From an uncultured Pelagibacteraceae bacterium (GTDB lineage Bacteria; Pseudomonadota; Alphaproteobacteria; Pelagibacterales; Pelagibacteraceae), in assembly GCA_902531765.1 (NCBI GenBank), contig CACAFC010000005.1:1-64000 (forward strand): a stretch of 64,000 nt of DNA, in the 5' to 3' direction. The notes under the pieces are model-generated. The model ran no database searches, was not told where the DNA came from, and saw only the letters and a list, made by a program, of their open reading frames with translations. Both the position numbers and the translations under genes were made by a program. Below, piece by piece: positions 1 through 8,676 of the stretch (position 1 is the first letter of the stretch; each line of letters opens with the position of its first letter).

Positions 1-421
1 TTGGTAATAAAAAGAACGACTTTAAATATCTAGGTTTAATGTCTTGTGAAAAGTTCCAAGGATCTGGAAAATAAATATGATTATAAAGTTGATTATTATT
101 TTTTGAATTCATTGCCCCCCATATTCCACTTGAAATTTTTTTTTTGGATAAAGAGTCCCATATTTGTGAATATTTTAATTTCTGAGATTCTCCAATTTGA
201 AACAATTTATGATTTTTTGCGGTTTTTCCAGTATGAATATTCACCCACTGTGTCCAAGGATCTAGCCCCTGCATTTCTTTAACACTATCACATTTTAATT
301 TTTTGTACTCAAGTTTTAATAATTTTTTTAAAAATTTTAAGTTATATAATTTTGAGTATTTTTTTAAAAAGTCAAAATTAAATTCATTTAATTCAAAGAG
401 AAAAAGTTTTTTATTTTGCAT
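1..421 (-). CDS. AlkP/sulfatase-superfamily-like protein, partial (N-terminal 140 codons)
   Basis: An open minus-strand frame starts with ATG at 421 and runs off the left edge without a stop. The visible protein begins with FELNEFNFDFLKKY and later has WTQWVNIHTG and FPDPW. I associate this pattern with uncharacterised alkaline-phosphatase/sulfatase-fold proteins in polysaccharide clusters, where the opening FELNE stretch supplies a metal or substrate residue. It starts 22 bp after the membrane-protein gene upstream on the same strand, so it is probably the fourth gene of one operon (GNAT, FkbM, membrane protein, this gene). The catalytic core is outside the window, so function is inferred from a few motifs only. 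The plus-strand frame over it is a shadow. Confidence 0.6.
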   Translation of the reverse strand, partial: MQNKKLFLFELNEFNFDFLKKYSKLYNLKFLKKLLKLEYKKLKCDSVKEMQGLDPWTQWVNIHTGKTAKNHKLFQIGESQKLKYSQIWDSLSKKKISSGIWGAMNSKNNNQLYNHIYFPDPWNFSQDIKPRYLKSFFLLP

Positions 422-443
422 TAATTCAACAATTAATTAAAAA

Positions 444-1943
444 TTAACATTTAAGATATGATTGATCAATAATCAAATAATTTTCATTTTGAGAAAATAT
501 ATTTTTGATTCTTTTAATTTTTTCATCTTTTTTTATATTATTATTAAAAATATAGGTAGTTTCACATGTATCATTTACATCGGTTTGAATATAAAATTTT
601 TTCATATCAATATCTCTATTAAATAAATCTTCAGGATTTTTTACAAAATTTTTTGAGTCAGTTGATACTCCGCCTATCCAGGATGCTTCTCTATAAGCTT
701 TAAACAAAATATGTGATATTTCAGTTGTAGATATGTAATAATCGCTATTCCTAAAGTAAATTATACCACTTCTTGGTTTTTCTATACTTTTAAAAGTTTC
801 AACCAACTGTAACTTAATAATTGAACTTTCATATTTGTAAAAAAAACCCTTAATTGAAAAGAAAAGATTTGATGTAATTAAAAAGATTATTAAAGAAAAA
901 ATTATCTTTTTATTTGAAATAAAATCATTAAGAGTTTTTATGGTAAATATGAATATCAATGAAAGACTTAATATAGTTCCGAGAACGTGTCTTCCTGAAA
1001 AATTAATTACTGTTGAGTAAGAATTTGACTTACCAACTAAAATATAAGGAGTAATTGCAATTAAAAACAAAACTATACTTAAAATCAGATTTATAAAATT
1101 TTCATTTATGAGAAGATTTCTTATTTCATTTTTTCTAAAAATGAGAATGTAAATAAAAAATGAAATAAAGATATAAAAAAAATTCTTGATGTAAGAGAAA
1201 AAATTTTGAAAATTATAAATAAGTTTATCAAAACTTAAATTTTTGATGTTAACAGAATTATAGTTTTCAAAAATTCCATAAGGTTTAAAAAAATTTAAAT
1301 ATACAATAACAAACAGAATCGATGTAAGAAATATCAATAAAATATTATATATTTCAATTTTTTTTGTTTTTGTATATTGTTTGAAATAAAATATCGAAGT
1401 CAAACCACAAATAAGAAGAATATTTGACTTTATGCTAAAAGAGCCTAGTAATAAAATTATACCTAAAATTTTAATTGTATATTTAGTCTCTAAAATTAAT
1501 CTAAAACTTAATAAGACAAGATAAAAGCAAAATAGATATATTCCAATATTGATGGATGTTGCATTATGCCATAATGGAATAGAAGTTGTAAAAAGAATTA
1601 CTACTAGTCTCCATTCTTCCTCTAAATTAAATGTTTTTTTACAAAATATATTAATTTCATAAATGTAAAGAATAAAAGCAATTGTAGTAAAAACATCAAA
1701 TACTATGTCATACGATAAATTAAGATTATGATATAAAAAATAAAGTGCATTAGCCAAAAAAAGCTGAAAATTAATTCTTGAAATTTTGTACCAATATTCA
1801 ATGATTGAAAAATCGTTAATTGAAAATGCATAATCATAAATTACTCCATCCCAATTATTGTTGGGTATTAAAAAAAATGGTAAGCAACTCATTAAGATAA
1901 TTAGGTAAACAAAAATTTTTGATTTACTTAGACTAAAATTCAT
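444..1943 (-). CDS. polytopic membrane protein, GT-C glycosyltransferase-like
   Basis: A 499-residue protein with about ten hydrophobic segments across residues 10-400, followed by a soluble C-terminal part of about 110 residues. The first extracytoplasmic loop carries acidic residues (NNNWDGVIYDYAF). This layout (TM1, acidic loop, many TMs, soluble tail) is that of GT-C glycosyltransferases, which use polyprenyl-phosphate sugars, but no family signature is strong enough to name a substrate. Its start overlaps the stop of the upstream FkbM gene by 11 bp, indicating translational coupling. It could instead be an O-antigen or polysaccharide membrane protein of unknown role. Confidence 0.7.
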   Translation of the reverse strand: MNFSLSKSKIFVYLIILMSCLPFFLIPNNNWDGVIYDYAFSINDFSIIEYWYKISRINFQLFLANALYFLYHNLNLSYDIVFDVFTTIAFILYIYEINIFCKKTFNLEEEWRLVVILFTTSIPLWHNATSINIGIYLFCFYLVLLSFRLILETKYTIKILGIILLLGSFSIKSNILLICGLTSIFYFKQYTKTKKIEIYNILLIFLTSILFVIVYLNFFKPYGIFENYNSVNIKNLSFDKLIYNFQNFFSYIKNFFYIFISFFIYILIFRKNEIRNLLINENFINLILSIVLFLIAITPYILVGKSNSYSTVINFSGRHVLGTILSLSLIFIFTIKTLNDFISNKKIIFSLIIFLITSNLFFSIKGFFYKYESSIIKLQLVETFKSIEKPRSGIIYFRNSDYYISTTEISHILFKAYREASWIGGVSTDSKNFVKNPEDLFNRDIDMKKFYIQTDVNDTCETTYIFNNNIKKDEKIKRIKNIFSQNENYLIIDQSYLKC

Positions 1944-2643
1944 ATTTTTTGTAAAGTCTATCCTCCCATGGTCTCAAAGGAAATTTAAATGACTTAACTT
2001 TTTTAAAGTTATTTTTTTTTAAAAAATCATCTATCTTTTTTGGGTTATAAGAACTAAATATTTTATTTGATTGAAATTCTATTAGAACATAACTAACTTT
2101 ATTAATATTTTCTTTAAGTCCATCTAGAACTTCATATTCATGACCTTCTGTATCAATTTTAATTAAATCAATTTTTTTTATGTCTTTATCTTTGATAAAT
2201 TCGTCAAGTTTTATAGTTTCAATATTTTGAATTTCATCGATCATTTTAGAGGGCTCTTCGCCAAAAATGCTAGCTCTTTTCTTGAGAAGGTCATCTTGCA
2301 AATTTATCTTAGATAAGGTCGATGCAACATCAAATTTATTTATATAGAGATTTTGGAAACTTTTTTTATTAGACACTGCTAGATTAGAAACTTTTATATT
2401 TGGATTTTTCTCATATTTATATTTAATTTTGTCAAATATTTTTTTTTGTGGCTCAAACATAAAGATGCTTGCCTCGGGATAATTGTTAATTACCATATCA
2501 GAATAATTGCCAAGATGACACCCAACATCAAAAAATAGTTTAATTTCTAAATTTTTTTTCAGATAATTAGAAATTCTTTTCTGATGGAAAAATTTATCAA
2601 TTACATAATATAAAAAAATATAAGTTTGCCTGAATATAAACAT
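1933..2643 (-). CDS. FkbM-family SAM-dependent methyltransferase
   Basis: A 236-residue protein with the SAM-binding loop DVGCHLGNYSD at residues 39-49 and the FkbM-family signature IDLIKIDTEGHEYE near 158-171. FkbM methyltransferases typically O-methylate sugars or polyketides. In a block with glycosyltransferase-like genes, a sugar of a surface polysaccharide is the likely substrate, which is an inference. The N-terminal 25 residues are hydrophobic/basic and may be a membrane-associating helix. It lies 21 bp after the GNAT gene and overlaps the next gene by 11 bp, so all are probably one transcript. Confidence 0.85.
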   Translation of the reverse strand: MFIFRQTYIFLYYVIDKFFHQKRISNYLKKNLEIKLFFDVGCHLGNYSDMVINNYPEASIFMFEPQKKIFDKIKYKYEKNPNIKVSNLAVSNKKSFQNLYINKFDVASTLSKINLQDDLLKKRASIFGEEPSKMIDEIQNIETIKLDEFIKDKDIKKIDLIKIDTEGHEYEVLDGLKENINKVSYVLIEFQSNKIFSSYNPKKIDDFLKKNNFKKVKSFKFPLRPWEDRLYKKYEF

Positions 2644-2664
2644 TGCTTTCTTCTCTAATTAATT

Positions 2665-3291
2665 TCACTTTAAATCTTTTTTAAAGATTTTTAAATTTTT
2701 GAATAATCTTATCTTTTTTCCAACATAGTAAAAATCTAACTTTTTTTCGTAAAAATCAGCGGTTCTCTCATTATTTGTTTCAACTGTTATTAAATTAAAA
2801 TCATCTTTTTCTCTCAAATTTTCTATAACTTTATTTATAAATCTCTTACCAATTCCTTGTGACTGAAATTTTCTCTCGATTGCTAAGAGGTTGAGATTAA
2901 AGTTTGAGTCTATAAAATTCTTTTTTGTTTTTGATAAAAATATCAAATCTAACTTAAATAAAGACAACAAAATGTTTAATATTGCTTTTACTTTAAAATT
3001 TATTATCAAGTTCATTACGATTGAATATTTAAGCTGCTTGAATTCATCAATTAAAAATGATGGTTTCCTAGAAAAAATTACATACCCCACATCTTTATTA
3101 TCTTTTTTACAGATATATAAATATATATTTTTTGAATTAATCAATATTTGAAAATACTGTTTAATCAAACTTTCACTTAAACTAGCTAGAATTGAGTCAG
3201 TATTTTCTTTTTTTATAATTTGGCACAAAAAAACAAATTCATTAGAGTTTAAAGTAGTTGTGATCTCTTTTATTTTAATGTCATTAGACAT
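2665..3291 (-). CDS. GNAT-family N-acetyltransferase
   Basis: A 208-residue protein with a C-terminal acetyl-CoA binding motif QSQGIGKRF at residues 143-151, followed by VETNNERTADFYEKKLDF, the usual GNAT strand-helix with the conserved Asn and Tyr. The N-terminal half carries a hydrophobic insert around residues 88-122, longer than in a minimal GNAT. The substrate is unknown. Context suggests acetylation of an amino sugar or polysaccharide precursor. It is the first gene of the minus-strand operon reading toward the left edge and is divergent from the gene at 3392 across a 100-bp gap that must hold both promoters. Confidence 0.75.
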   Translation of the reverse strand: MSNDIKIKEITTTLNSNEFVFLCQIIKKENTDSILASLSESLIKQYFQILINSKNIYLYICKKDNKDVGYVIFSRKPSFLIDEFKQLKYSIVMNLIINFKVKAILNILLSLFKLDLIFLSKTKKNFIDSNFNLNLLAIERKFQSQGIGKRFINKVIENLREKDDFNLITVETNNERTADFYEKKLDFYYVGKKIRLFKNLKIFKKDLK

Positions 3292-3391
3292 TAACTTCTA
3301 ATATCATAAAAATAATTCTAAACAATATAAATTCAACTTTCCTAATTTCTTTAAAATATTTCAATTTAATATATAAAGATCAAAAAAAATT

Positions 3392-4840
3392 ATGTTTACA
3401 AATTTTCGTCTCATCAAAAATTATACAATTATAATAATTTTTTTTTCATTTTGTGTTTCTCTTCTAGTATCCAAATATAACCTATTTAATTATGATAAAT
3501 TTTTTTTAGATGCTTATGGAAAAGAACAAAATCATATTATGATAAAATATGATGCTCTTAGATACTTATCTCACGGCGCGGAAATTAAAAATGACCTGGA
3601 AATTGGAAAAAAATTTTTTGAGACAGGAAGGGAACATTTTACCAAATATCTTCCTCCAAGACTAGCAGCTGCATTTTATCATTTTTTTGACGTAAATTTA
3701 TTTAATAATTTTGAGGAAAAAAAAATTAATTTGGGTGTTCATTTTCCTTATTTATTAATTCAATGTTTAGTATATTATTTATCACTATTCTTTTTATATT
3801 CAGTAATTTCTAAAAAAATAGACCAAAAAATTTGTTTACCTATAATTTTATTTTTATCTTTAGAGCCTACAGTTTTTCAATATCATGGCACTTTTTGGTC
3901 AGAATCCGTATTTTTTTCATTACAAATAATTTTGCTAGCAATTATATTAAAAGATGATTTAAAATTTTACAATTTTTTATTAATTGGTATTTTTTTGTCT
4001 CTTTTGTCTCTACAAAGACAAACAGCATACTTTTTTATTATATTTATTCTTATTTATCATTTTATTTTCTTAGATAAAAAACAATATTACAAACTTGTCT
4101 ACGTAATTTTAGGTTTTTTTCTCATACAATCTTTTGTTGGATATAATAATTTTGTAAGAGATAAAAAGTTCTATTTTTTTACAAGTGATACTAAAACAGC
4201 AGTTTATTTTAACATAATAGACGAGATTATTATAAAAGGTGAAAATTTATCTCTTAATGATTTTAATAAAAAAGAAAGCAAGATTGCAATTAATTGGTTA
4301 AATGAAAATTCAATTGACTACGACAAAAATTATATTCTGGGAATTGAAAATACCCGATTTCCATTTAAGACTGCAAGATCATCTATAAAGCTTAATTCTG
4401 ATAAGGTTAAATTTGATAATTTTTATGCATCTAGAACAATAGAAATATTATTAAAATATCCTCTAACTTCTTTTGAAGTGATATCTAAAAGGTCTTTACA
4501 CTCATTATTATTAAATCCATTTCATATCTATTCGGACCACAACTTCATATCGGGAGAAAAGTATTATTTATCAAATCAACATCAAAAATTAATACCATTA
4601 AGAATAATTTATACACTTTTCATTTATCTAATCTCTCTTTTTGGTATTTATATTATTTTTAAAAAGAAAGATTATAAAATTTTAACCGTTTTGATTATTT
4701 CAATTTTATATCACTTTGGAATGATTTCTTGGCATGGTAATACAAGGTATTTTGTACCAGTTTTAATTTATGTATCCTTTTTATTTGGTTATGGAACTCA
4801 TGGATTGTTGAATATTAAAAAATACCTTAGAAAATCTTAG
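3392..4840 (+). CDS. polytopic membrane protein, GT-C-like (second copy type)
   Basis: A 482-residue protein with an N-terminal TM (residues 11-28), an acidic extracytoplasmic loop (FLDAYGKEQ near residue 37), a short conserved-looking PPRLAAAFYHFF stretch, about ten further TMs and a soluble loop at about 265-375. The topology resembles GT-C/PMT-type glycosyltransferases and also the membrane protein at 444-1943, though I see no strong residue identity between the two. It starts the plus-strand pair with the GT2 gene 36 bp downstream. The GT2 partner may make a polyprenyl-phosphate sugar that this protein would transfer, a plausible but unproven pairing. Confidence 0.65.
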   Translation: MFTNFRLIKNYTIIIIFFSFCVSLLVSKYNLFNYDKFFLDAYGKEQNHIMIKYDALRYLSHGAEIKNDLEIGKKFFETGREHFTKYLPPRLAAAFYHFFDVNLFNNFEEKKINLGVHFPYLLIQCLVYYLSLFFLYSVISKKIDQKICLPIILFLSLEPTVFQYHGTFWSESVFFSLQIILLAIILKDDLKFYNFLLIGIFLSLLSLQRQTAYFFIIFILIYHFIFLDKKQYYKLVYVILGFFLIQSFVGYNNFVRDKKFYFFTSDTKTAVYFNIIDEIIIKGENLSLNDFNKKESKIAINWLNENSIDYDKNYILGIENTRFPFKTARSSIKLNSDKVKFDNFYASRTIEILLKYPLTSFEVISKRSLHSLLLNPFHIYSDHNFISGEKYYLSNQHQKLIPLRIIYTLFIYLISLFGIYIIFKKKDYKILTVLIISILYHFGMISWHGNTRYFVPVLIYVSFLFGYGTHGLLNIKKYLRKS

Positions 4841-4876
4841 ATATCATTTTTTTTTAAGGTATATTAATTATCCTAG

Positions 4877-5617
4877 ATGAGTTATTCAGTTATATTACCC
4901 ACATTAAATGAAGCAGGTCATATCGTTCAATTGGTAAATCAAATATCTGAGGCTCTTTTAAAAACAAATGAAAAGTTTGAAATAATTATAGTTGATGACA
5001 GTTCTACAGATAAAACACCTGAATTATGTAGAGAACTGGAAAAAAAAAGAGAGAATACATATTTTTACTCTAGAACAGGCCAAAAAAAAAATCTGGCTAA
5101 GTCGATAAACCTTGGAATTGAAAAATCTAAATTTGAGAATATAATTTGGCTTGATGCTGACTTTCAACATCCTCCTGAATACATCTATTTATTTCACAAA
5201 TATGCAAGTAAATATGATTTGATAATATTTTCAAGGTTTCTAAATGAAAGTAAAAGATATTTTGAGGACGAGAGGTACAAGAAAGAAATTAATGAAAATC
5301 AAAGTGTATTATTTAACAAAATTTGTCGGCTATTTCTTTATAAAGATTTGTCAGATTACACTAGTGGATTTATTTGTATTAAAAAAAAAATATTTAATAA
5401 TTATAAGTTAAAAGGATATTATGGAGAGTATTTTGTGAATTTGATCAATCATTGTAAAATTCAAAAATTCTCAATTATAGAATTATCTTTTAATGAAAAA
5501 GCAAGATACTCTGGAATATCAAAAACTTATCCTGAATTTTCGCTAAAATATGTAATTCTTCTTTATAAATATATGGTTTGTTTGATTAAAAATGTATTAA
5601 TTAAATGGACTAAATAA
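4877..5617 (+). CDS. family 2 glycosyltransferase (DPM1/GtrB-like)
   Basis: A 246-residue GT-A fold protein. It begins SVILPTLNEAGHI, with the nucleotide-binding DD pair at residues 40-41 (VDDSSTDKT) and the metal-binding DAD at 93-95 (WLDADFQHPPE). This combination is typical of dolichyl/polyprenyl-phosphate sugar synthases, although the C-terminal TM segments of GtrB are absent; only one hydrophobic helix lies near the end (about residues 225-240). It follows the GT-C-like gene and may supply its lipid-linked donor. It converges on the DegT aminotransferase with only 3 bp between the stops. Confidence 0.85.
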   Translation: MSYSVILPTLNEAGHIVQLVNQISEALLKTNEKFEIIIVDDSSTDKTPELCRELEKKRENTYFYSRTGQKKNLAKSINLGIEKSKFENIIWLDADFQHPPEYIYLFHKYASKYDLIIFSRFLNESKRYFEDERYKKEINENQSVLFNKICRLFLYKDLSDYTSGFICIKKKIFNNYKLKGYYGEYFVNLINHCKIQKFSIIELSFNEKARYSGISKTYPEFSLKYVILLYKYMVCLIKNVLIKWTK

Positions 5618-5636
5618 TTGTTAGATTATTTTTTTT
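5613..5636 (+). terminator. possible weak AT-only terminator hairpin
   Basis: AATAAT and ATTATT form a 6-bp inverted repeat around a 6-nt loop, followed by a run of T, at the convergent ends of the GT2 and DegT genes. The stem has no GC pairs, so its strength is doubtful in this AT-rich sequence. Confidence 0.25.
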
Positions 5637-6727
5637 AATTCTTTAATTACATAATCAATTTGAGTATTTTTAAGTCCCAAACCTGATGGTAAATAAAAAC
5701 CATTTTTTGACAAGTTTTCAGCCACAGGATATTTTTCTCCCTTAAATAATCCCATCTTTTTAAAGATTTCTTGTTTATGCATAGGCCAAAAAAAAGGCCT
5801 TGTCTCAATCTTATTTTTAAAAAGTTTTTTTTGAATTAAATTTTTTTTTCCACTGAGTTTTCCTTTGAGCAAAACACCAAAAACCCAATAGATATTGTGA
5901 GCATATTTCTTTTTTTTAGGTTGAATAAAAATATTCTCAGAATCTTTTAGAGCCTCATAATAAATATTACCAATCTCTAATTTTCTTTTAATGATTTTTT
6001 TAATTCTTCTAATTTGACTCAATCCAAGTGCTGCTTGAATATTTGTAAATCTATAATTCCAACCTAAATCGGAATGATTAAATCTATCTTTTTTACCAAA
6101 ACTTAAGTTTCTTAATTCTATAATTTTTTGATAGATCTTTTTATTATTAGTAAGCAAAACTCCACCTTCACCTGTAGTTATATGTTTGTTGGCGTAAAAA
6201 CTGAAAGTGCTAATATCTCCAAAACTTCCGCATGGTCTGCCATAAAATTTCTGACCCATCATTTCAGCTGCATCTTCTATCAAATAAAGTTTGTGTTTTT
6301 TACAAATTTTTAAAATTAAATCCATTTGATTTGGAAAACCATAAATATGTGGAAGCATAATAGCTTTCGTGTTTTTTGTAATCTTTTTTTCAATCTTATT
6401 AATATCTATGTTCCAGGTAATTGGATCGGAGTCTATCAAAACTGGTTTAGCTAAATTTTTAACTATTGCACTAGCATTTGAAATAATTGTAAAAGCTGGC
6501 ATTATAACTTCATCACCTTTTCCTATACCAAGACCTTTAATTGCAATTTCTAAAGCTGCAGTGCCGCTTGAAACACAACAAGAAAACTTCCTTTTGGTTA
6601 ACTTTGCTAGCTCATTTTCAAATTTATTTATTTTAGAGCCGCTTGAAGAAACCCATCCAGTTTTCACTGTATTAAAAACCTCTTTTGCGTCTTTATATGT
6701 AATAATTGGGATGTTTACTGGTATCAA
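5621..6727 (-). CDS. DegT/DnrJ/EryC1-family PLP sugar aminotransferase
   Basis: A 368-residue fold-type I aminotransferase of the sugar 3- or 4-amination type. It shows the SSGTAALE motif (53-60), EDAAE (151-155), and the PLP-binding lysine at about 181 in FYANKHITTGEGG, all typical of the family. It would transaminate a nucleotide-linked keto sugar to an amino sugar for a surface glycan. It stands alone on the minus strand, convergent with the GT2 gene, with a 135-bp AT-rich upstream gap that probably contains its promoter. It marks the right edge of the polysaccharide-type block. The exact sugar cannot be told from sequence. Confidence 0.88.
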   Translation of the reverse strand: MIPVNIPIITYKDAKEVFNTVKTGWVSSSGSKINKFENELAKLTKRKFSCCVSSGTAALEIAIKGLGIGKGDEVIMPAFTIISNASAIVKNLAKPVLIDSDPITWNIDINKIEKKITKNTKAIMLPHIYGFPNQMDLILKICKKHKLYLIEDAAEMMGQKFYGRPCGSFGDISTFSFYANKHITTGEGGVLLTNNKKIYQKIIELRNLSFGKKDRFNHSDLGWNYRFTNIQAALGLSQIRRIKKIIKRKLEIGNIYYEALKDSENIFIQPKKKKYAHNIYWVFGVLLKGKLSGKKNLIQKKLFKNKIETRPFFWPMHKQEIFKKMGLFKGEKYPVAENLSKNGFYLPSGLGLKNTQIDYVIKELKKII

Positions 6728-6862
6728 AATTTACACCTCTTTTTTAAATTGATTACAATTTTTTCAAATCAAATCATATGCTACAATTTTTCTATATATC
6801 ACAAAATTTATCACAAATAACACTATAAAGTTTGAGTTACATTGCAATAGAACACCCTTAGA
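6728..6862. other. 135-bp AT-rich intergenic gap
   Basis: The gap lies between two minus-strand genes. It contains the near-direct repeat TTGTGATAAA / TTGTGATATA (minus strand), about 14 bp apart, upstream of the DegT gene. I see no confident promoter pair, RNA gene or hairpin. Confidence 0.4.
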
Positions 6863-7234
6863 CTATTTGATATATTTAATTAGATTTGGCTTAAAGTAAT
6901 TTGGACCCTTCATTACTTTACCGTTATCGTTATAAATAGGTTTGCCATTATAATCTAATTTACTCATATTTGAGTTTTGAACCTCCTCAAAACACTTATC
7001 AAGATTTATACCAAATGCATGTCCTGCACCATATGTTACATAAAGAATATCCGTTAATGCATCAGCTACCTCAACTAAATCTTTATTATTCATTGCTTCA
7101 ATTAATTCATTAAGTTCCTCTTTAATAAGATTTAGTCTTAATTCATTGATCTTGTCGCTACTAAATGAAGGACTCTGTTTAACTTCCTGACCAAAAGTTT
7201 TCATAAAAGTACCTACTTTTTCAAAATTTGTCAT
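6863..7234 (-). CDS. MazG/PRA-PH-like all-alpha NTP pyrophosphohydrolase
   Basis: A 123-residue protein with the all-alpha NTP pyrophosphatase metal motif: an EExxE-type helix (KEELNELIEAM, about residues 34-44) and a second helix with EVADALTDILYV (about 55-66). The tail CFEEVQNSNMSKLDYNGKPIY is typical of the phosphoribosyl-ATP-pyrophosphohydrolase-like group that is separate from HisE. It probably hydrolyses a non-canonical or damaged nucleotide triphosphate; the substrate is unknown. A strong Shine-Dalgarno (AGGAG) lies about 6 nt before the ATG at 7234. It is divergent from fumC with 53 bp between the starts. Confidence 0.78.
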   Translation of the reverse strand: MTNFEKVGTFMKTFGQEVKQSPSFSSDKINELRLNLIKEELNELIEAMNNKDLVEVADALTDILYVTYGAGHAFGINLDKCFEEVQNSNMSKLDYNGKPIYNDNGKVMKGPNYFKPNLIKYIK

Positions 7235-7287
7235 TTTGCTCCTGTTAGTTATCTAAATTTTATTATATAAATGTGAAATAATAATCA

Positions 7288-8676
7288 ATGAAATTTCGAA
7301 AAGAATTTGACAGTATCGGATCAATTAAAGTACCTAATGATAAATATTGGGGAGCCTCGACACAAAGATCAAAAAAATATTTTGATATTGGGGAATTTTT
7401 AGTAAGACCAATTCTAATTAAATCAATTGCAATAATAAAAAAGGCAGCTGCTAAAGTACATTTGAAAGAGAGGCAACTTTTACCAAAAATCTCAAAAGCG
7501 ATCATAGCAGCATCAAATGATGTTATTTCTGGAAAACTTAATGATCACTTTCCATTAAAAGTTTGGCAAACAGGTTCTGGTACACAGACTAACATGAATG
7601 TTAATGAAGTTATCGCTAATAGAGCAATTGAAAAACTAAGAGGTAAAAAAGGTTCAAAAAAACCTGTCCATCCAAACGATCATGTAAATAAATCTCAATC
7701 TACAAATGATGTATTTCCAACTGCAATGCATATTGCTATTGCAATTGAAACAAAAAATAAATTATTACCTTCTCTTAAGCTATTGGATAATGAATTAAAA
7801 AAAAAAATATTGAAATTTAAAAATATAATAAAAGTTGGCAGAACTCATTTACAAGATGCAACTCCACTTTCTCTTGGTCAAGAATTTTCAGGTTACCAAA
7901 CACAAATCAAAGACTGTATAAATAGAATTAGTTTAGCTTTAAATGAAATTTATTCACTGGCACAAGGTGGAACTGCTGTAGGAACTGGCATAAATACTAA
8001 AAAAAATTTTGATAAAAAGATAATTAATGAAATAAAAAAAATTACAAAACTACCCTTCAAGCCTACAAAAAATAAATTTGCAGCTCTAGCTGCACATGAT
8101 GAAATTGTAAATTTCTCAGGAACTTTAAACACTACTGCAGTTAGCCTAATGAAAATTGCAAATGATATTAGATTTCTAGGCTCTGGTCCAAGGGCAGGTT
8201 ATGGGGAATTGATATTACCAGCAAATGAACCAGGATCCTCTATTATGCCTGGGAAAATAAACCCTACCCAATCAGAGGCTGTTACCATGGTATGTGTAAA
8301 AGTTATAGGAAACCATAATGGAATAACAATGGCTGGATCGCATGGGCATTTTGAGTTAAATGTATTCAAACCACTGATCGCACATAATATTTTACAATCT
8401 ATTGATTTATTATCTGACAGTATAAAAAATTTCACTCTTTATTGCATAAAGGGGTTAAAAGCTGATAAAGTGAAAATTAAAGAATATCTAGATAACTCCT
8501 TGATGATGGTTACTGCACTAGCACCGCATATTGGTTACGATAACTCAGCTAAAATCGCAAAGCAGGCTCTAAAAAATAAAACAACTCTTAAACATGAAGC
8601 GTTAAGATCTAAATTAATAAGTGAAAAAGATTACAATAAAATTGTTGATCCTAAAAAAATGATTTATCCTGAGTAA
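7288..8676 (+). CDS. fumC: fumarate hydratase, class II
   Basis: A 462-residue class II fumarase, the normal length. It has KVWQTGSGTQTNMNVNEV near residue 93, GRTHLQDATP near 184, and the lyase signature GSSIMPGKINPTQ near 314-326, which contains the catalytic serine. It catalyses fumarate to malate in the citric acid cycle in the cytoplasm. Class II enzymes need no iron-sulfur cluster. It is a single-gene transcript by context, divergent from the MazG-like gene. Its 3' end overlaps the convergent AsmA-like gene by 13 bp. Confidence 0.96.
   Translation: MKFRKEFDSIGSIKVPNDKYWGASTQRSKKYFDIGEFLVRPILIKSIAIIKKAAAKVHLKERQLLPKISKAIIAASNDVISGKLNDHFPLKVWQTGSGTQTNMNVNEVIANRAIEKLRGKKGSKKPVHPNDHVNKSQSTNDVFPTAMHIAIAIETKNKLLPSLKLLDNELKKKILKFKNIIKVGRTHLQDATPLSLGQEFSGYQTQIKDCINRISLALNEIYSLAQGGTAVGTGINTKKNFDKKIINEIKKITKLPFKPTKNKFAALAAHDEIVNFSGTLNTTAVSLMKIANDIRFLGSGPRAGYGELILPANEPGSSIMPGKINPTQSEAVTMVCVKVIGNHNGITMAGSHGHFELNVFKPLIAHNILQSIDLLSDSIKNFTLYCIKGLKADKVKIKEYLDNSLMMVTALAPHIGYDNSAKIAKQALKNKTTLKHEALRSKLISEKDYNKIVDPKKMIYPE

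Noticed and set aside
46-282. 78-codon plus-strand frame at the left edge
   Set aside because: It is the antisense shadow of the truncated AlkP-like gene, whose frame is longer and has recognisable motifs.
6369-6752. 127-codon plus-strand frame
   Set aside because: It lies fully antisense to the DegT aminotransferase and has no family features.
6728-6862. Possible small RNA or riboswitch upstream of the DegT gene
   Set aside because: No GC-containing hairpin or known aptamer sequence was seen; AT-rich spacer is the simpler reading.
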